Source of the DNA: Archangium sp.
Lineage (GTDB): Bacteria > Myxococcota > Myxococcia > Myxococcales > Myxococcaceae
Direction of reading: 5' to 3'
Length of the DNA stretch: 64,000 bases
Assembly: GCA_030681645.1 (NCBI GenBank)
Contig: JAUXRX010000010.1
Span: forward strand, 1 to 64,000
Shown here: positions 53,892 through 61,729 of the stretch, piece after piece
How positions within the stretch are numbered: the stretch's first letter is position 1
Layout of the letters: the number at the start of each line of letters is the position of its first letter
Position numbers and translations under genes: made by a program
Notes under the pieces: model-generated
Told to the model about the DNA's origin: nothing
The model's database searches: none
Seen by the model: the letters and a program-made list of their open reading frames with translations, nothing else

Positions 53892-54598
53892 TTTGTACGA
53901 GCGCGAAGCAAGCTCCGGTCCCGCCGCTGCTGAAGCCAAGCATCCCTTCGCTGCGCAGGCCGTGCGCGCAGAAGCCAGTTTCCCTGCATCCGCTGCGTGT
54001 TGTCGCCGGTGCGGGGGTCATCCTGGGCAAGCGGCCGGGCATGTCCACTGCGGTGGACACCAACGCATCGAGGTCGAAAGAGCCCCAGCTGAAGGCTTGG
54101 ACCCACCCACTACTCGCCCGGCAGGTCGATGACGCAGTGTCGCAGCGCGGACGCGTCGCGCGCGAGCTCTGCCGGAAGTCCGGGTGCGCAATGGAGCTCA
54201 GGGCCTCGGCCCGCTTCTTCTTCTTCTTAGAGATCCCGGTCGTCAAGATCTGACTCTGTACGGGCTTCAGAGGGGACGAGGGAGGACCGATCGCGGCATC
54301 GCATTTCCGAACGGTCGGGCCGAAGCTGCCGTCGCTCAAGCGTCTCTTCATCCGTCACATCGGAGCGTCGCGCATGTTCGACCGCCTCCAGGCGCGCCTG
54401 TCGGAGCCGCTCGCGGTCGGAATCGACGGCTTCGAGAAGTGGACGGCGCGGATCGCAGAGGCCGTCGCCGCGCCCAGCGCGTGATTCACTCTCGGGTGAC
54501 CATGACGGTCGCCTGATCAGCCGACGTAAAAACTCCTCACACCCGTCGGACGTCCGCCCGGTTCCAGTGTCAGTCAGCCCCTGTATGACTGCTCACCC
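53892..54598. other. 707-nt region with an unidentified gene fragment
   Basis: The only convincing coding trace is 54252-54484 (+): SHFRTVGPKLPSLKRLFIRH then IGASRMFDRLQARLSEPLAV then GIDGFEKWTARIAEAVAAPS to a TGA, with no proper start upstream of the internal ATG at 54374. It reads like the C-terminus of a real but unidentified protein. A small inverted repeat, GTCCACT-GCG-GTGGAC-like, is at 54043-54059. Otherwise nothing is seen. Confidence 0.35.
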
Positions 54599-55459
54599 AT
54601 GAAGCCCGATCAGGCCGTCCACGCGCTCTACGTGCAACGCAACCGCAAGCTGGGAGAGGAGGAGATCGCCGAGCTCCTCTCCGCACTCGAGCAAAGCCCC
54701 ACCTTCCCGTCGGCCTTCGTGCGCGAGGCGATGCGCGCTGCCAAAGACGGCGCGCGCCAGGCGCACTGGGTGGAGACCCTCAAGGCACTCTCCCGCACCA
54801 CCCGGCAATACTCGGTGGGCGACAAGAGCTTCGTCGCCACCCTCACCTTCCTGCAGGAACCGTGGCTGCTCGACGCGGTCCGGGCCGGGGTGGTGCAGGA
54901 AGCCGCGCCCCTCACCGCGCTGGCCGCGCTGGCGAAGGACGGCAGCGAGGCCTCGCACGACGCGCTGCTGGCCGAGTTCGAGCGCGCGCGCCGCGACAAG
55001 AGCGACTGGGCGCTCCGCTACAAGCTCAAGCGCCTCGGACGCTACGCGAAGCACACACCGCACTGGGACGCGCTCGAGCAGGCCGTGCAGGCCGAGCTCG
55101 CGCGGCGCGACGGCGCGAAGCAGTCGGGCTCGTTGGCGCAGCGCCTCGGGCTCAACGTGCCCTTGCTCAGGTTCTCGCTCACCCTCACCGGCCGCGCCCG
55201 CGGCGAGAAGGAGCGCCCCTGGCTCTGGCTGCAGGGCGACGACCGGCATCCGAACTTCAAGAGCCAGGCGCTCAAGCTCGACTCGCAGCCGCCCCAGGAC
55301 TTCACCCAGGTGGCCGCCTGGCTGACGCGCGTGACGAAGACCGGGCACCTCACGTGGGACTGGGCAGGGGCGAAGCTGGTCACCAACCTGCGGGGCAAGC
55401 ACCGCGACGCGATGGTGGCCTGGCTCAAGGGCGAACGAAGCTCACCCGCTGACGAGTGA
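54599..55459 (+). CDS. Hypothetical helical (HEAT-like) protein
   Basis: A 286-residue cytoplasmic protein without known motifs. Its first 170 residues are strings of amphipathic helices (KLGEEEIAELLSALEQSPTF, FVREAMRAAKDGARQAHWVE) like HEAT/ARM-type solenoids; residues about 190-240 include strands (LLRFSLTLTGRARGEKERPW). Codon bias supports a real gene. It converges on the lipoprotein gene at 55462 with a 2-nt gap. I recognise no function. Confidence 0.65.
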   Translation: MKPDQAVHALYVQRNRKLGEEEIAELLSALEQSPTFPSAFVREAMRAAKDGARQAHWVETLKALSRTTRQYSVGDKSFVATLTFLQEPWLLDAVRAGVVQEAAPLTALAALAKDGSEASHDALLAEFERARRDKSDWALRYKLKRLGRYAKHTPHWDALEQAVQAELARRDGAKQSGSLAQRLGLNVPLLRFSLTLTGRARGEKERPWLWLQGDDRHPNFKSQALKLDSQPPQDFTQVAAWLTRVTKTGHLTWDWAGAKLVTNLRGKHRDAMVAWLKGERSSPADE

Positions 55460-55461
55460 GC

Positions 55462-56598
55462 TCAGTCTCCGCCGCAGCGCGAGACGCCCGCCCCGAGGAC
55501 GCGAACGCCCGAAGGCGCGACGAGGTGCGTGGTGATGCTGCCGCCGCCCGGCTCGTACTTCGTCACCGTGGTCGGTGCGTTGTCCGAGGAGGTGTAGAGA
55601 TAGAAGTCGGAGCCCCAGCTCGAGAAGGCATACGCGAACGACGTCTGGCTCACGTTGAGGCCGGGGAAGTCCTTGAGCTGGGTGGTCTGAGCGCTGCGCT
55701 TGTCGACGAGCGCGAGCTGCATCGCCCCTGCCGAGGGCAGGAAGAAGCCGAACAGGTCGCCCTCGCTGTTGCCTGTCAGCTCGGCGCCGCGGCCGGCGAA
55801 GGCGCCGCTGAACGAGCCGACGGTGGTCGCGCGCATCGCCGCCAGGTCGACCCGGGCCAGCCCGAGCTCGCTGGCGATGAAGAGCGTCTCGACGGGTGAG
55901 GTGCTCGACTCGGGGGTGAAGCCCATGCCGTAGCGCGACCACCCCGCGGGGGGCGTGAAGGTGGTCGCCGTGCACGCGAGGGTGCGCAGGTTGACGCGGA
56001 AGAGGGAGCCATCGGAATAGCTGACCCACGCCACCGCGTCCTGGCTGACGGCCATCGAGTTCGGCTGCGCGCTCGCGGCGACGGGGCACTGCAGCTTGCC
56101 GAGCGGGAGCAGCGCCTTCGTCGGCGGGTGAAAGCTGAAGAGCGTGGTGGCGTCGGTGAAGAGGTAGACGAGCTTTGCCTCGGGCGGGCAGCTCGCGACG
56201 GTCCAGCCCGACCCCTGCGTGCCCACGCCCACCATGCCGATCGACACCGACCTGGTGCCGCGCACGATGCCTCCGTCGGTCTGGGTCCACCGGGCTGAGA
56301 GCGAGAGCGATGCGCCCTCGACGCAGGAAGGATCGCCCGACACGCACGTCAGGGTCGTGACCGCGGTGCCAAAGGCGTCGAGCCCGAAGCTGGTGTGGTC
56401 GAGTTCGCCGGGCGAGACCTCGAGGTTGAGCGAGCCGGTGCCGATGGTGCCGTCACCGTGGGTGGCGACCACGCGCACCTTCGACGTGCGCCCGAGCGCG
56501 TCGAGCTGGTTGGGGCTGACGATGATCTCGAGCGACGGGTCACCGGCAGGAGGGCAGGCCGCGAAGGTGATGATGGTGCAGAGCCAGAGGCGCCTCAT
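55462..56598 (-). CDS. Lipoprotein with propeller-like repeats
   Basis: A 378-residue lipoprotein (MRRLWLCTIITFAAC, lipobox Cys about 15). Residues about 20-115 look like an Ig-like/Big domain (EIIVSPNQLDALGRTSKVRV); the rest has repeating strands with D-G-S-L-F-R, A-L-V-D-K-R-S and similar turns suggesting a beta-propeller. Its ATG at 56598 overlaps the stop of the upstream MocR regulator gene (ATGA), so it is translated with it, an unexpected pairing. It is probably a surface or periplasmic binding protein. Confidence 0.8.
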   Translation of the reverse strand: MRRLWLCTIITFAACPPAGDPSLEIIVSPNQLDALGRTSKVRVVATHGDGTIGTGSLNLEVSPGELDHTSFGLDAFGTAVTTLTCVSGDPSCVEGASLSLSARWTQTDGGIVRGTRSVSIGMVGVGTQGSGWTVASCPPEAKLVYLFTDATTLFSFHPPTKALLPLGKLQCPVAASAQPNSMAVSQDAVAWVSYSDGSLFRVNLRTLACTATTFTPPAGWSRYGMGFTPESSTSPVETLFIASELGLARVDLAAMRATTVGSFSGAFAGRGAELTGNSEGDLFGFFLPSAGAMQLALVDKRSAQTTQLKDFPGLNVSQTSFAYAFSSWGSDFYLYTSSDNAPTTVTKYEPGGGSITTHLVAPSGVRVLGAGVSRCGGD

Positions 56599-58118
56599 GG
56601 GCGAGACCCTAGGTCTGTTGGGCCACGTCTGCGAGCAGCACTTCTGCCCGTGAGGGACCCCGTGGCGCGCGCCGGCACAGCCGAGACCATGCGCCGCACC
56701 GCCTCGGCGAGCTCCTTCTCGTCGAGGTGACCGAAGCCCAGGCGCAGGTACGGAATGGCCCGGCCCGAGGGCATGTACTGCCTCCCGGTGAAGAACCGCG
56801 CGCCGCGCTGGAGTGAGGCCTTCGCCCAGGCCTCCACGTCGAGGTCCGCGCTCACGCGCGCCCAGAGCGCGAGCCCGCCGCGCGGCACGTCGAAGGTGAG
56901 CGCGTCGCCGAGCTGTCCGTGCAGCAGCTCCACCAGCAGGTCGCGCCTGGCGTGGAACGCGCGCCGCGCGCGCAGGGAGTGCCGCAGCACCTCGCCGTCT
57001 TCGAGCAGCTCTGCCACCGCGTTCTCGAGGCCCAGGTCTCCCTGACGATCGACCTGCCCCCGAATGGCGAGCAGCGTCGAGAGCAGCTGCTTCGGCGCCG
57101 CCACGAAGCCCATGCGCAGCCCCGGGGCGATGGCCTTGCTGAGCGTGCCCACCGAGATGACGACGCCGTGGGGATCGCTGCTGGCCATGGGCAGCACCGG
57201 CGCGCCCTCGAACTGGAACTCGTGGTCGTAGTCGGCCTCGATGATGGCGAAGCGGTGCCGCCGGGCGAGCTCGAGCAGGGCGAGGCGCCGCCGCGCGGTG
57301 AGGGTGACGGTGGTGGGGTCGTGGTGGTGCGGCGTGACGTAGAGCGCGCGAATGGTGGTGCGCTCGAGCGCGCGCGCCAACTTCCCCACGTCGAGGCCCT
57401 CGGCATCGACGGGTATGGGCAACAGCTTCGCGCCGAGCAGGGTGAAGGCCTCGCGCGCCGAGGGGTAGCCGGGCGACTCCACCGCCACCACGTCGCCGGG
57501 CCGGAAGAGCGCGATGGACAACAGGTGCAGCGCGAGCTGGCTGCCGCGGGTGATGAGCAGCTCGTCGGGCGTGACCGACAGCCCGCGGCGGGTGGCGAGC
57601 ATTTCCGCGAGCCGCTCCCGCAGCAGCAGGCTGCCGGCCGGGCTGCCGAACGCGAGCGCCTTGCCCGAGCTCAGCTTGAGGGCGCGCCGGTACGCGCGGG
57701 CCAGCAGGTGCGACGGAAAGAGCCGCGCGTCGGGCAGCCCGCCGGTGAAGTCGAGCACGTCGCGCGGCGCGGCCTCGAACAAGCGCGACGAGTTCTCGAA
57801 GGGCCTCAAGGGGAAGCCGAGCGTCTTCGCCCGTCCCCGCGCGGGCGTCACTTCGGCCACGGGGAGCGTGCCCGTGACGCGCGTGTGCGAGGCGCGCGTG
57901 GTCTCGAGCCAGCCCTGCGCGCGCAGCTCGTCGAACGCCGCCACCACGGTGTTGCGATGGAGCCCCAGCGTGCGCGCCAGCGGCCGCGTGCCCGGCAGCG
58001 CCGCACCCGGCTCGAGGCGCCCGTGGCGGATGGCCCCGGTGATGGCGAGCACGAGCTGCTGGGGCAGCGGCTGATGCGAGGTACGGTCGAGCTGCAGCGT
58101 CAGCTCCCAGGAACGCAT
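56595..58118 (-). CDS. MocR-type GntR/aminotransferase regulator
   Basis: A 507-residue fusion of a GntR-type winged helix (about 1-75: IRHGRLEPGAALPGTRPLAR then TLGLHRNTVVAAFDEL) to a fold-type I PLP aminotransferase domain (about 100-490). The PLP lysine is in SVGTLSKAIAPGLRMGF and the PLP-binding Asp/Tyr in AIIEADYDHEF. MocR regulators bind PLP or an amino acid-PLP adduct and control vitamin B6, taurine, GABA or amino acid genes. An in-frame ATG at 58136 would add six residues. A perfect palindrome lies upstream. It is followed in the same transcript by the 56598 lipoprotein. Confidence 0.9.
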   Translation of the reverse strand: MRSWELTLQLDRTSHQPLPQQLVLAITGAIRHGRLEPGAALPGTRPLARTLGLHRNTVVAAFDELRAQGWLETTRASHTRVTGTLPVAEVTPARGRAKTLGFPLRPFENSSRLFEAAPRDVLDFTGGLPDARLFPSHLLARAYRRALKLSSGKALAFGSPAGSLLLRERLAEMLATRRGLSVTPDELLITRGSQLALHLLSIALFRPGDVVAVESPGYPSAREAFTLLGAKLLPIPVDAEGLDVGKLARALERTTIRALYVTPHHHDPTTVTLTARRRLALLELARRHRFAIIEADYDHEFQFEGAPVLPMASSDPHGVVISVGTLSKAIAPGLRMGFVAAPKQLLSTLLAIRGQVDRQGDLGLENAVAELLEDGEVLRHSLRARRAFHARRDLLVELLHGQLGDALTFDVPRGGLALWARVSADLDVEAWAKASLQRGARFFTGRQYMPSGRAIPYLRLGFGHLDEKELAEAVRRMVSAVPARATGSLTGRSAARRRGPTDLGSRP

Positions 58119-58149
58119 GAACCCAGACTGGCACATGTCTTTTGTGAGA

Positions 58150-58173
58150 ACTGGACCTGTTTTGAGGTCCAGT
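58150..58173. promoter_or_regulatory. Perfect 9-6-9 palindrome upstream of the MocR gene
   Basis: ACTGGACCT-GTTTTG-AGGTCCAGT is an exact inverted repeat in the 75-nt gap between the MocR gene and the divergent phosphatase/nuclease lipoprotein gene. It is most likely the regulator's own operator and may also control the divergent gene. Confidence 0.65.
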
Positions 58174-58193
58174 CAGGGAGCACGGTGCGCCGC

Positions 58194-59147
58194 ATGAACC
58201 GAGCACTCCTGCTGCTGACGCTGGCCGCCTGTGGACCCGTCGAATCAGACTCGCTGGTCACCGTCGGGGACGGCGCGGCCGAGTACGACGAGGTGAGCGC
58301 CTCGCTGCGCATGCCCAACGAAGACCGCCCCGAGACGGTCGACATCGGCTCGTGGAACGTGGAGTGGTTCGGCTCTCCCGACGAGGGTCCGCTCGACGAC
58401 GTCATCCAGGCACGCAACGTGAAGAACGTGCTCAAGCAGACCAACCTCGACCTGGTGGGCCTGGTGGAGGTCGTCTCGGAAGAGGCGTTCAAGGCGCTGC
58501 TCGCCGGGCTGCCCGCGTACGACGGCCTGCTGGTGACCGACCCGCGCGTGCCGAACGGCGCGGGCTTCTATTCGGTGCGCGAGCAGAAGGTGGCGCTGCT
58601 GTTCAAGAAGCGCTTCACGGTCGACTCGGCGCGCCTGGTGGTGACCGAGCAGAGCTATGCGTTCGGCGGCCGCCCCCCCATGGAGGTGCACCTCTCGTTC
58701 ACCGAGGCCGGCGCGCCGCGCACGCTGGTGGTGCTGGTGGCGCACTTCAAGGCGATGGCGAATGCCGACGGCTACACCCGGCGCATCACCGCGGCCAACG
58801 CGCTCAAGCAGTACCTCGACGCGACGTACCCGAAGCGCTGGGTGCTGGTGGTAGGCGACTTGAACGACGACATCGACGTATCGACGTACCAGCGCAAGCC
58901 CAGCCCGTTCGCGCCGTTCGTGGCGGACCCCGCGTACCGCTTCACCACCGACGCGCTGAGCGCCGCGGGCACGTCCACCACCGCGAACTTCAGCTCGACC
59001 ATCGACCATCACCTCGCCACCGACGACCTGGCGCGCCGCTTCGTGGACGGCTCGGCGAAGGTGCTGCGGCCCGAGGCGTGGGTGGCGGACTACGTGCTCA
59101 ACACCAGCGACCACTACCCGGTGGTGACCCGCTACGACCTGCGCTGA
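58194..59147 (+). CDS. Endonuclease/exonuclease/phosphatase-family lipoprotein
   Basis: A 317-residue lipoprotein (MNRALLLLTLAAC, then GPVES). The EEP core has the metal and catalytic motifs IGSWNVEWFG (Asn), DLVGLVEV (Glu), VLVVGDLNDDI (Asp/Asn) and TSDHYPVV (Asp/His). Members are secreted nucleases, sphingomyelinases or inositol-phosphate phosphatases; DNase is as likely as phosphodiesterase. The start is the ATG at 58194 of the lipoprotein signal. It is divergent from the MocR gene across the palindrome and possibly under its control. Confidence 0.88.
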   Translation: MNRALLLLTLAACGPVESDSLVTVGDGAAEYDEVSASLRMPNEDRPETVDIGSWNVEWFGSPDEGPLDDVIQARNVKNVLKQTNLDLVGLVEVVSEEAFKALLAGLPAYDGLLVTDPRVPNGAGFYSVREQKVALLFKKRFTVDSARLVVTEQSYAFGGRPPMEVHLSFTEAGAPRTLVVLVAHFKAMANADGYTRRITAANALKQYLDATYPKRWVLVVGDLNDDIDVSTYQRKPSPFAPFVADPAYRFTTDALSAAGTSTTANFSSTIDHHLATDDLARRFVDGSAKVLRPEAWVADYVLNTSDHYPVVTRYDLR

Positions 59148-59167
59148 CCTTCCGCGAACGGACAGCA

Positions 59168-59271
59168 CCGTTCACCCCGAGCGGGTTGCTCATCACCGTT
59201 CACCCCGAGCGAAGTCGAGGGGCGTCTTCCTGCGAGCTCGGGCGCCCCGACTCCGCTCGGGATGAACGGGG
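59168..59271. repeat. REP-A cluster: single arm plus inverted pair
   Basis: One arm (CGTTCACCCCGAGCGG at 59169), then a complete inverted pair from 59195 to 59271 that matches the 30138-30217 element, including the spacer word CTTCCTGCGAGC. It lies between the two plus-strand genes at 58194 and 59292. Confidence 0.88.
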
Positions 59272-59291
59272 GCTCCTGCTAAGCCTCGTGC

Positions 59292-60035
59292 ATGAATCGA
59301 CTCCGGCAGATCCTCCGCCTCGGGGCCTTCGTTCACGTCGTGGCGGGTCCGCTGCTCATGTTGCTGCTGTTCATCTCGCCGCCGTGGGTGATCGGTGACG
59401 GGCGGGTGCACGAGGTGCTGCGCACGCTCGAGGACATCGACTGGCGCTGGTGGGTGCTCATTCCCGTGCTGGTCATCTGGGGCCTGCCCATCGTGGCGAT
59501 CTCCGCGTGGCTCCAGGCGAGGAAGACCGGCGTGGAGGCCGCGAAGATCCGCTCGGTGATGGAATCGCTGCTGCTCAACCGCCAGCTCCCCATCGCGGTC
59601 GACGTCGACGCGCGCGTGCCGGTGCAGGTCGAGGCGCCGCTGCGCATTCCCATCGAGCTCGACACGAAGATCGCCGTCGACGAGGCGATCGACATCGAGA
59701 CCATGGTGCCCATTCGCGTCGACCTGCCGCTCGACACGGTGGTGGAGACCTCGGTGTTCGGCATCGGCGCGCTCAAGATTCCGATCCGCGCGACCATTCC
59801 CCTCAACCTCAACCTGCCCATCAAGGGGAAGATCCGGGTGAAGTCGGAGGGCCTGCCGGTGCGGCTCAAGGACGAGTGCGTGGTGCGGCTCCCGGTGTTC
59901 GAGGTGCCGATTCGTTCACGCTTCGAGACGCGCATCGATCTGCTCGACAACCTGCGCACCGCGGAGAAGCAGCTGCGCAAGGGCGTGGATCAGGTGCTCG
60001 CGGCGGTGATGGACGACCCGCCGAAGCCCCCGTGA
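59292..60035 (+). CDS. Membrane protein with a long beta-rich tail
   Basis: A 247-residue protein with two membrane helices (about 12-34 and 53-75) and a C-terminal about 160-residue region of alternating hydrophobic strands with recurring I-P-I/V-P-V and V-D-V-D/I-E-L-D patterns (for example LNRQLPIAVDVDARVPVQVE, APLRIPIELDTK). This looks like a repetitive beta helix or lipid-transfer-like groove attached to the inner membrane. No family name. It stands alone between repeats and a small converging gene. Confidence 0.7.
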   Translation: MNRLRQILRLGAFVHVVAGPLLMLLLFISPPWVIGDGRVHEVLRTLEDIDWRWWVLIPVLVIWGLPIVAISAWLQARKTGVEAAKIRSVMESLLLNRQLPIAVDVDARVPVQVEAPLRIPIELDTKIAVDEAIDIETMVPIRVDLPLDTVVETSVFGIGALKIPIRATIPLNLNLPIKGKIRVKSEGLPVRLKDECVVRLPVFEVPIRSRFETRIDLLDNLRTAEKQLRKGVDQVLAAVMDDPPKPP

Positions 60036-60042
60036 GGGTTGA

Positions 60043-60201
60043 TCAGCCGCGCCAGTAGTGGCCGCAGCGGGCCGCCGCGTAGGCGCCGATGTTCCGGCAC
60101 GCAGGGCACGCCTTCGGCTCGGCCGGCACCACGATGGGCGCGACCGGCTTGGAGTTTTCTGCGCGCTTCGTGGGGACGGGCATCGGAGGAAAGTCGATCA
60201 T
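60043..60201 (-). CDS. Small Cys-containing protein
   Basis: A 52-residue product, MIDFPPMPVPTKRAENSKPV then APIVVPAEPKACPACRNIGA then YAAARCGHYWRG. CPAC plus a later C-GHYW could bind a metal as a minimal zinc-ribbon. The upstream extension of the frame is not coding-like. It is convergent with the membrane protein gene (7-nt gap). The evidence is limited to the plausible composition and motif. Confidence 0.45.
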   Translation of the reverse strand: MIDFPPMPVPTKRAENSKPVAPIVVPAEPKACPACRNIGAYAAARCGHYWRG

Positions 60202-60435
60202 GTGGATCAGCTGAGCAGCATTCGCGCCACGCGCGCCGGTGGAGCCTTTGCCACCGGTTACACGCCCTCGCACCGGGTGGGGCGCCCGGAGCACCCTCAG
60301 AATGAAGGAGGCTCACACGTCATCTTGATGAGGCAGGTGTGGGTGATCTCCCGCCAAGGCACACGAGTCATTGGGCCCGGGCGTTGGACCCGAAGATGCT
60401 CAACCGCGCCCGTGATGAACCCGGCCGGGAGTCCC

Positions 60436-60867
60436 ATGACCATCGAGCGCAAGCTGCACGAACGGCGACGGGCCGCCGAGGCAGCGCCCGCGCTGGGCCT
60501 GCTCACCGTGGTGCTGGCGCTCGACAGTGAGCTGTCTGCAGCCGAAGCGCTGGCAGTACTCGATGCCTCGAACGTGACCTCCGCGCCCGTCGTCGACGAC
60601 AACCAGGTGCTGGTGGGCGTGGTCTCGGCCAGCCAGCTCGCCCTGCTTCGCGATGACCCGGAGGCGGAGGTCGAAGACGCGATGTCGACGCACGTGGTGG
60701 CGGCCACCGACGAGGCGAGCATCGCCGACGTGCTCCAGTTGCTGGCGCGGCAGGAGCTGGATCGCCTGCCCATCGTCACGACGGGGGGCACCCTGCGAGG
60801 GGTGGTCACCGCGATGGACGTGGTGCGGTGGTTCGCCGGCGAGGCCGACAGGCAACGATCGAGCTAA
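60436..60867 (+). CDS. CBS-domain-pair protein
   Basis: A 143-residue protein with two CBS domains (about 22-80 and 86-140): SAAEALAVLDASNVTSAPVV then DDNQVLVGVV, and SIADVLQLLARQELDRLPIV then TTGGTLRGVV. The start at 60436 has CGGGAG 4 nt upstream; a GTG and an ATG at 60412 and 60415 would add 7-8 residues. CBS pairs bind adenine nucleotides and serve as energy or signal sensors. It is followed 10 nt later by the pilin-tail protein gene, so the two are probably co-transcribed. Confidence 0.85.
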   Translation: MTIERKLHERRRAAEAAPALGLLTVVLALDSELSAAEALAVLDASNVTSAPVVDDNQVLVGVVSASQLALLRDDPEAEVEDAMSTHVVAATDEASIADVLQLLARQELDRLPIVTTGGTLRGVVTAMDVVRWFAGEADRQRSS

Positions 60868-60877
60868 GACGCCGCGC

Positions 60878-61666
60878 ATGCTCGCGCTCACCCTCGCCCT
60901 CACCGTCCTCGCTGCCCCACCGCGGGGCCTCCCTGCTGCTCATTCCGTCGAGCTCACCACCCAGGTCGACACGCGGCTGCCGAAGTGGCTCACCGGCGAG
61001 GGCGACCTCAAGGCGCTGTGGGCCAACCCGAAGGAACTCGAGGCGCACTTCCTCTCGCTGGGCGTCAAGAAGGCCGACGTGGGCGCGATGGTCGCCAGCG
61101 CCGTGAAGGAGCAGGCCGACAAGGCCGGGCTCGCGCAGTTCGCCGGCACCCGCGCCTTCATCGAGTACGCCGGCAAGGTGGCCACGCTGCACGCCTTCGA
61201 CGACGAGGGGCACCGGTGCGAGGTGTCGCTGCTGGCGGTGGGCACCGAGGCAGCGCAGCGCTACGTGGTGCTGGGCGGGCCGCGCACCGACGACAAGTCG
61301 TTCGAGGCCGTGGCGGAGGACCTGAGGCAGGGCAAGGAGATGGTGGTCTTCCTCGAGAAGAAGGGCGGCGCGTGGTCGACCGGCGCAGTCCCGCCGCGCC
61401 CGCCGCCTGATTGCACCGGCGTGCTCAAGAACGCGCTCAAGGTCATCTTCACGGCCGAGAAGGCGTACTTCGCCGAGAAGGACGCGTACTCGAACTCGCT
61501 GAGCAAGGTGGGCGTCGACGTGAAGACGCTGGGCATCACCTCGGCGAAGGTGTCGGTGGCCGGCGCCGCGCCGCGGCAGACCTTCACCATCCAGGTGGGG
61601 CTCAAGGGTGGCCTGATGACCATGGACGACAAGGGCACGGTGCTCACCGTCGCCGACTGTCCCTGA
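60878..61666 (+). CDS. Secreted protein with pilin-like C-terminal half
   Basis: A 262-residue secreted protein (MLALTLALTVLAAPPRGLPA signal). The first half (about 25-165) is unknown, with a GTRAFIEYAGKVATLHAFDD beta segment. From about 178 onwards, LKNALKVIFTAEKAYFAEKD then AYSNSLSKVGVDVKTLGI with later strands and a C-terminal Cys resembles the region after the N-terminal helix of type IV pilins, but the pilin signal and helix are absent. It may be a soluble pilin-like module joined to another domain. Co-transcribed with the CBS gene. Confidence 0.75.
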   Translation: MLALTLALTVLAAPPRGLPAAHSVELTTQVDTRLPKWLTGEGDLKALWANPKELEAHFLSLGVKKADVGAMVASAVKEQADKAGLAQFAGTRAFIEYAGKVATLHAFDDEGHRCEVSLLAVGTEAAQRYVVLGGPRTDDKSFEAVAEDLRQGKEMVVFLEKKGGAWSTGAVPPRPPPDCTGVLKNALKVIFTAEKAYFAEKDAYSNSLSKVGVDVKTLGITSAKVSVAGAAPRQTFTIQVGLKGGLMTMDDKGTVLTVADCP

Positions 61667-61678
61667 TCAGTCGAAGCG

Positions 61679-61727
61679 CCCCTCACCCGGCCTGCGGCCG
61701 ACCTCTCCCCGCTTCGCAGGGAGAGGT
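61679..61727. repeat. REP-B inverted pair between convergent genes
   Basis: CCCCTCACCCGGCCTGCGGC then CGACCTCTCCCCGCTTCGCA then GGGAGAGG fills the gap between the pilin-tail gene and the 3' end of nrfA, and probably serves as a bidirectional terminator-like structure. Confidence 0.82.
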
Positions 61728-61729
61728 TT

